Assembly: GCF_900547205.1 (NCBI RefSeq) | Contig: NZ_URFY01000004.1 | Coordinates: 62,001-126,000 of the forward strand | Length of the DNA: 64,000 nucleotides | Origin: an uncultured Bacteroides sp. | GTDB taxonomy: Bacteria; Bacteroidota; Bacteroidia; Bacteroidales; Bacteroidaceae | Reading direction: 5' to 3' | Shown: one piece after another, positions 63,658 to 64,000 of the stretch | How positions within the stretch are numbered: the stretch's first letter is position 1 | Layout of the letters: each line of letters begins with the position of its first letter | Translations under genes and position numbers: made by a program | The notes under the pieces: model-generated | Seen by the model: only the letters and a program-made list of their open reading frames with translations | Database searches by the model: none | What the model was told of the DNA's origin: nothing

Positions 63658-63789
63658 CTCAGGTGTTAATACCTGAGTTCTCAAGTATTAATACCTATCG
63701 TCTCAGATGTTAATACCTGACAACTCAAGTATTAACATCTGGGAAATGGTTTATTAACGACCTGCAAAGTAGAGATTAATAGCTGAGAT
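63658..63789. repeat. 22-bp-period array (CTCA-TTAATA-CCTGA), six units
   Basis: Units start at 63658, 63680, 63702, 63724, 63746 and 63768, exactly 22 bp apart. The first four begin CTCA and share a TTAATA/TTAACA core; the last two are degenerate but keep TTAACGACCTG and TTAATAGCTGA. Unit 1 contains CTCAGGTGTTAATACCTGAG, a nearly perfect 20-bp palindrome, and units 3 and 4 are approximate reverse complements. The array fills the gap between two convergent genes. The remaining 63545-63657 and 63790-63844 show nothing I can name. Confidence 0.9.
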
Positions 63790-63844
63790 ATGAATTAGCG
63801 GAGTTGTGAAATAGGGTAGTTGATAAGCTTGTTCATTCGGTTCA

Positions 63845-64000
63845 TTAGAGCTGTCCGTTCTCTACCAACAGCACGATTCTTTCCGTGAGCTTATCTTCTC
63901 CCAAGGGGTCGTATTCCTTTTTAAGACTTGCACCAAACAGTGCAGCAAACGTCTGATAGAACCCGGCTTTGAATGGTCCCATAAATGCTTTCACCAGTTC
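63845..64000 (-). CDS. C-terminal 51 residues of an unidentified protein (cut by window end)
   Basis: The minus strand is open from the last base of the window to a TAA at 63845-63847. The readable end includes FMGPFKAGFYQTFAALFGAS and closes with KLTERIVLLVENGQL. I do not recognise it. Coding is supported by the absence of stops, codon choice and position after an intergenic repeat array. It is convergent with the TrmH-family gene. Confidence 0.55.
   Translation of the reverse strand, partial: ELVKAFMGPFKAGFYQTFAALFGASLKKEYDPLGEDKLTERIVLLVENGQL

Overview
The window looks like chromosomal DNA of a gut Bacteroides species (Bacteroidota). The grounds are three SusC/SusD-type glycan uptake loci, many lipoproteins with an acidic stretch right after the lipid-modified Cys (surface-export type signals), RNA polymerase sigma/anti-sigma pairs next to TonB-dependent transporters, and start regions preceded by the Bacteroides -7 box TAnnTTTG rather than a TATAAT box. 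I see no rRNA or tRNA gene, transposase, phage gene or CRISPR array.

Layout. 1-2856: a zinc-metallopeptidase/beta-propeller protein (cut by the window start) followed by a paralogous beta-propeller lipoprotein. 2853-12313: mostly housekeeping genes (dprA, a thioesterase, a U32 peptidase-family protein, a tRNA-dihydrouridine synthase, a PAP2 membrane phosphatase with an epimerase, rnr) plus an unrecognised gene. 12417-15294: a flavin-binding oxidase-family gene and a secreted GH3 glycosidase. 15388-17347: a tightly overlapping operon of an ECF sigma factor and an anti-sigma-like protein bracketed by two DUF4252 proteins. 17396-18063: a non-coding stretch packed with repeats. 18064-21890: a CotH-kinase lipoprotein, cysK, a cupin and a secreted esterase.

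Three polysaccharide utilisation loci (PULs) follow, all mainly on the minus strand. PUL 1 (34767 down to 22061) has ECF sigma, FecR-type anti-sigma, SusC with a signalling domain, SusD, two lipoproteins and a GH89 alpha-N-acetylglucosaminidase; it fits uptake of host glycans capped with alpha-GlcNAc. PUL 2 (47000 down to 34906) has a SusR-like regulator, SusC, SusD, a SusE/F-like lipoprotein, a GH66 dextranase and a GH65 enzyme that looks like a hydrolase; it fits dextran, perhaps alpha-1,2-branched dextran. PUL 3 (59201 down to 48927) has two consecutive SusC/SusD pairs, a short probably truncated lipoprotein, a decayed metallophosphoesterase and a divergent GH29 alpha-L-fucosidase, with no regulator in view. 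The right end holds nadA, a TrmH/SpoU-family RNA methyltransferase and the C-terminus of an unidentified gene.

The least explained signal is in the DNA between genes. Four separate intergenic regions carry short arrays whose units repeat every 22 bp (21-22 bp in one), each with an A/T-rich palindromic core, but with different sequences from locus to locus (17455-17608, 37127-37236, 47261-47345, 63658-63789). They look like helically phased binding-site arrays of one architectural type. Other repeats include a 189-bp element with 27-bp terminal inverted repeats, a 28-bp-stem hairpin flanked by direct repeats, and a 57-bp remnant of an ECF sigma gene.
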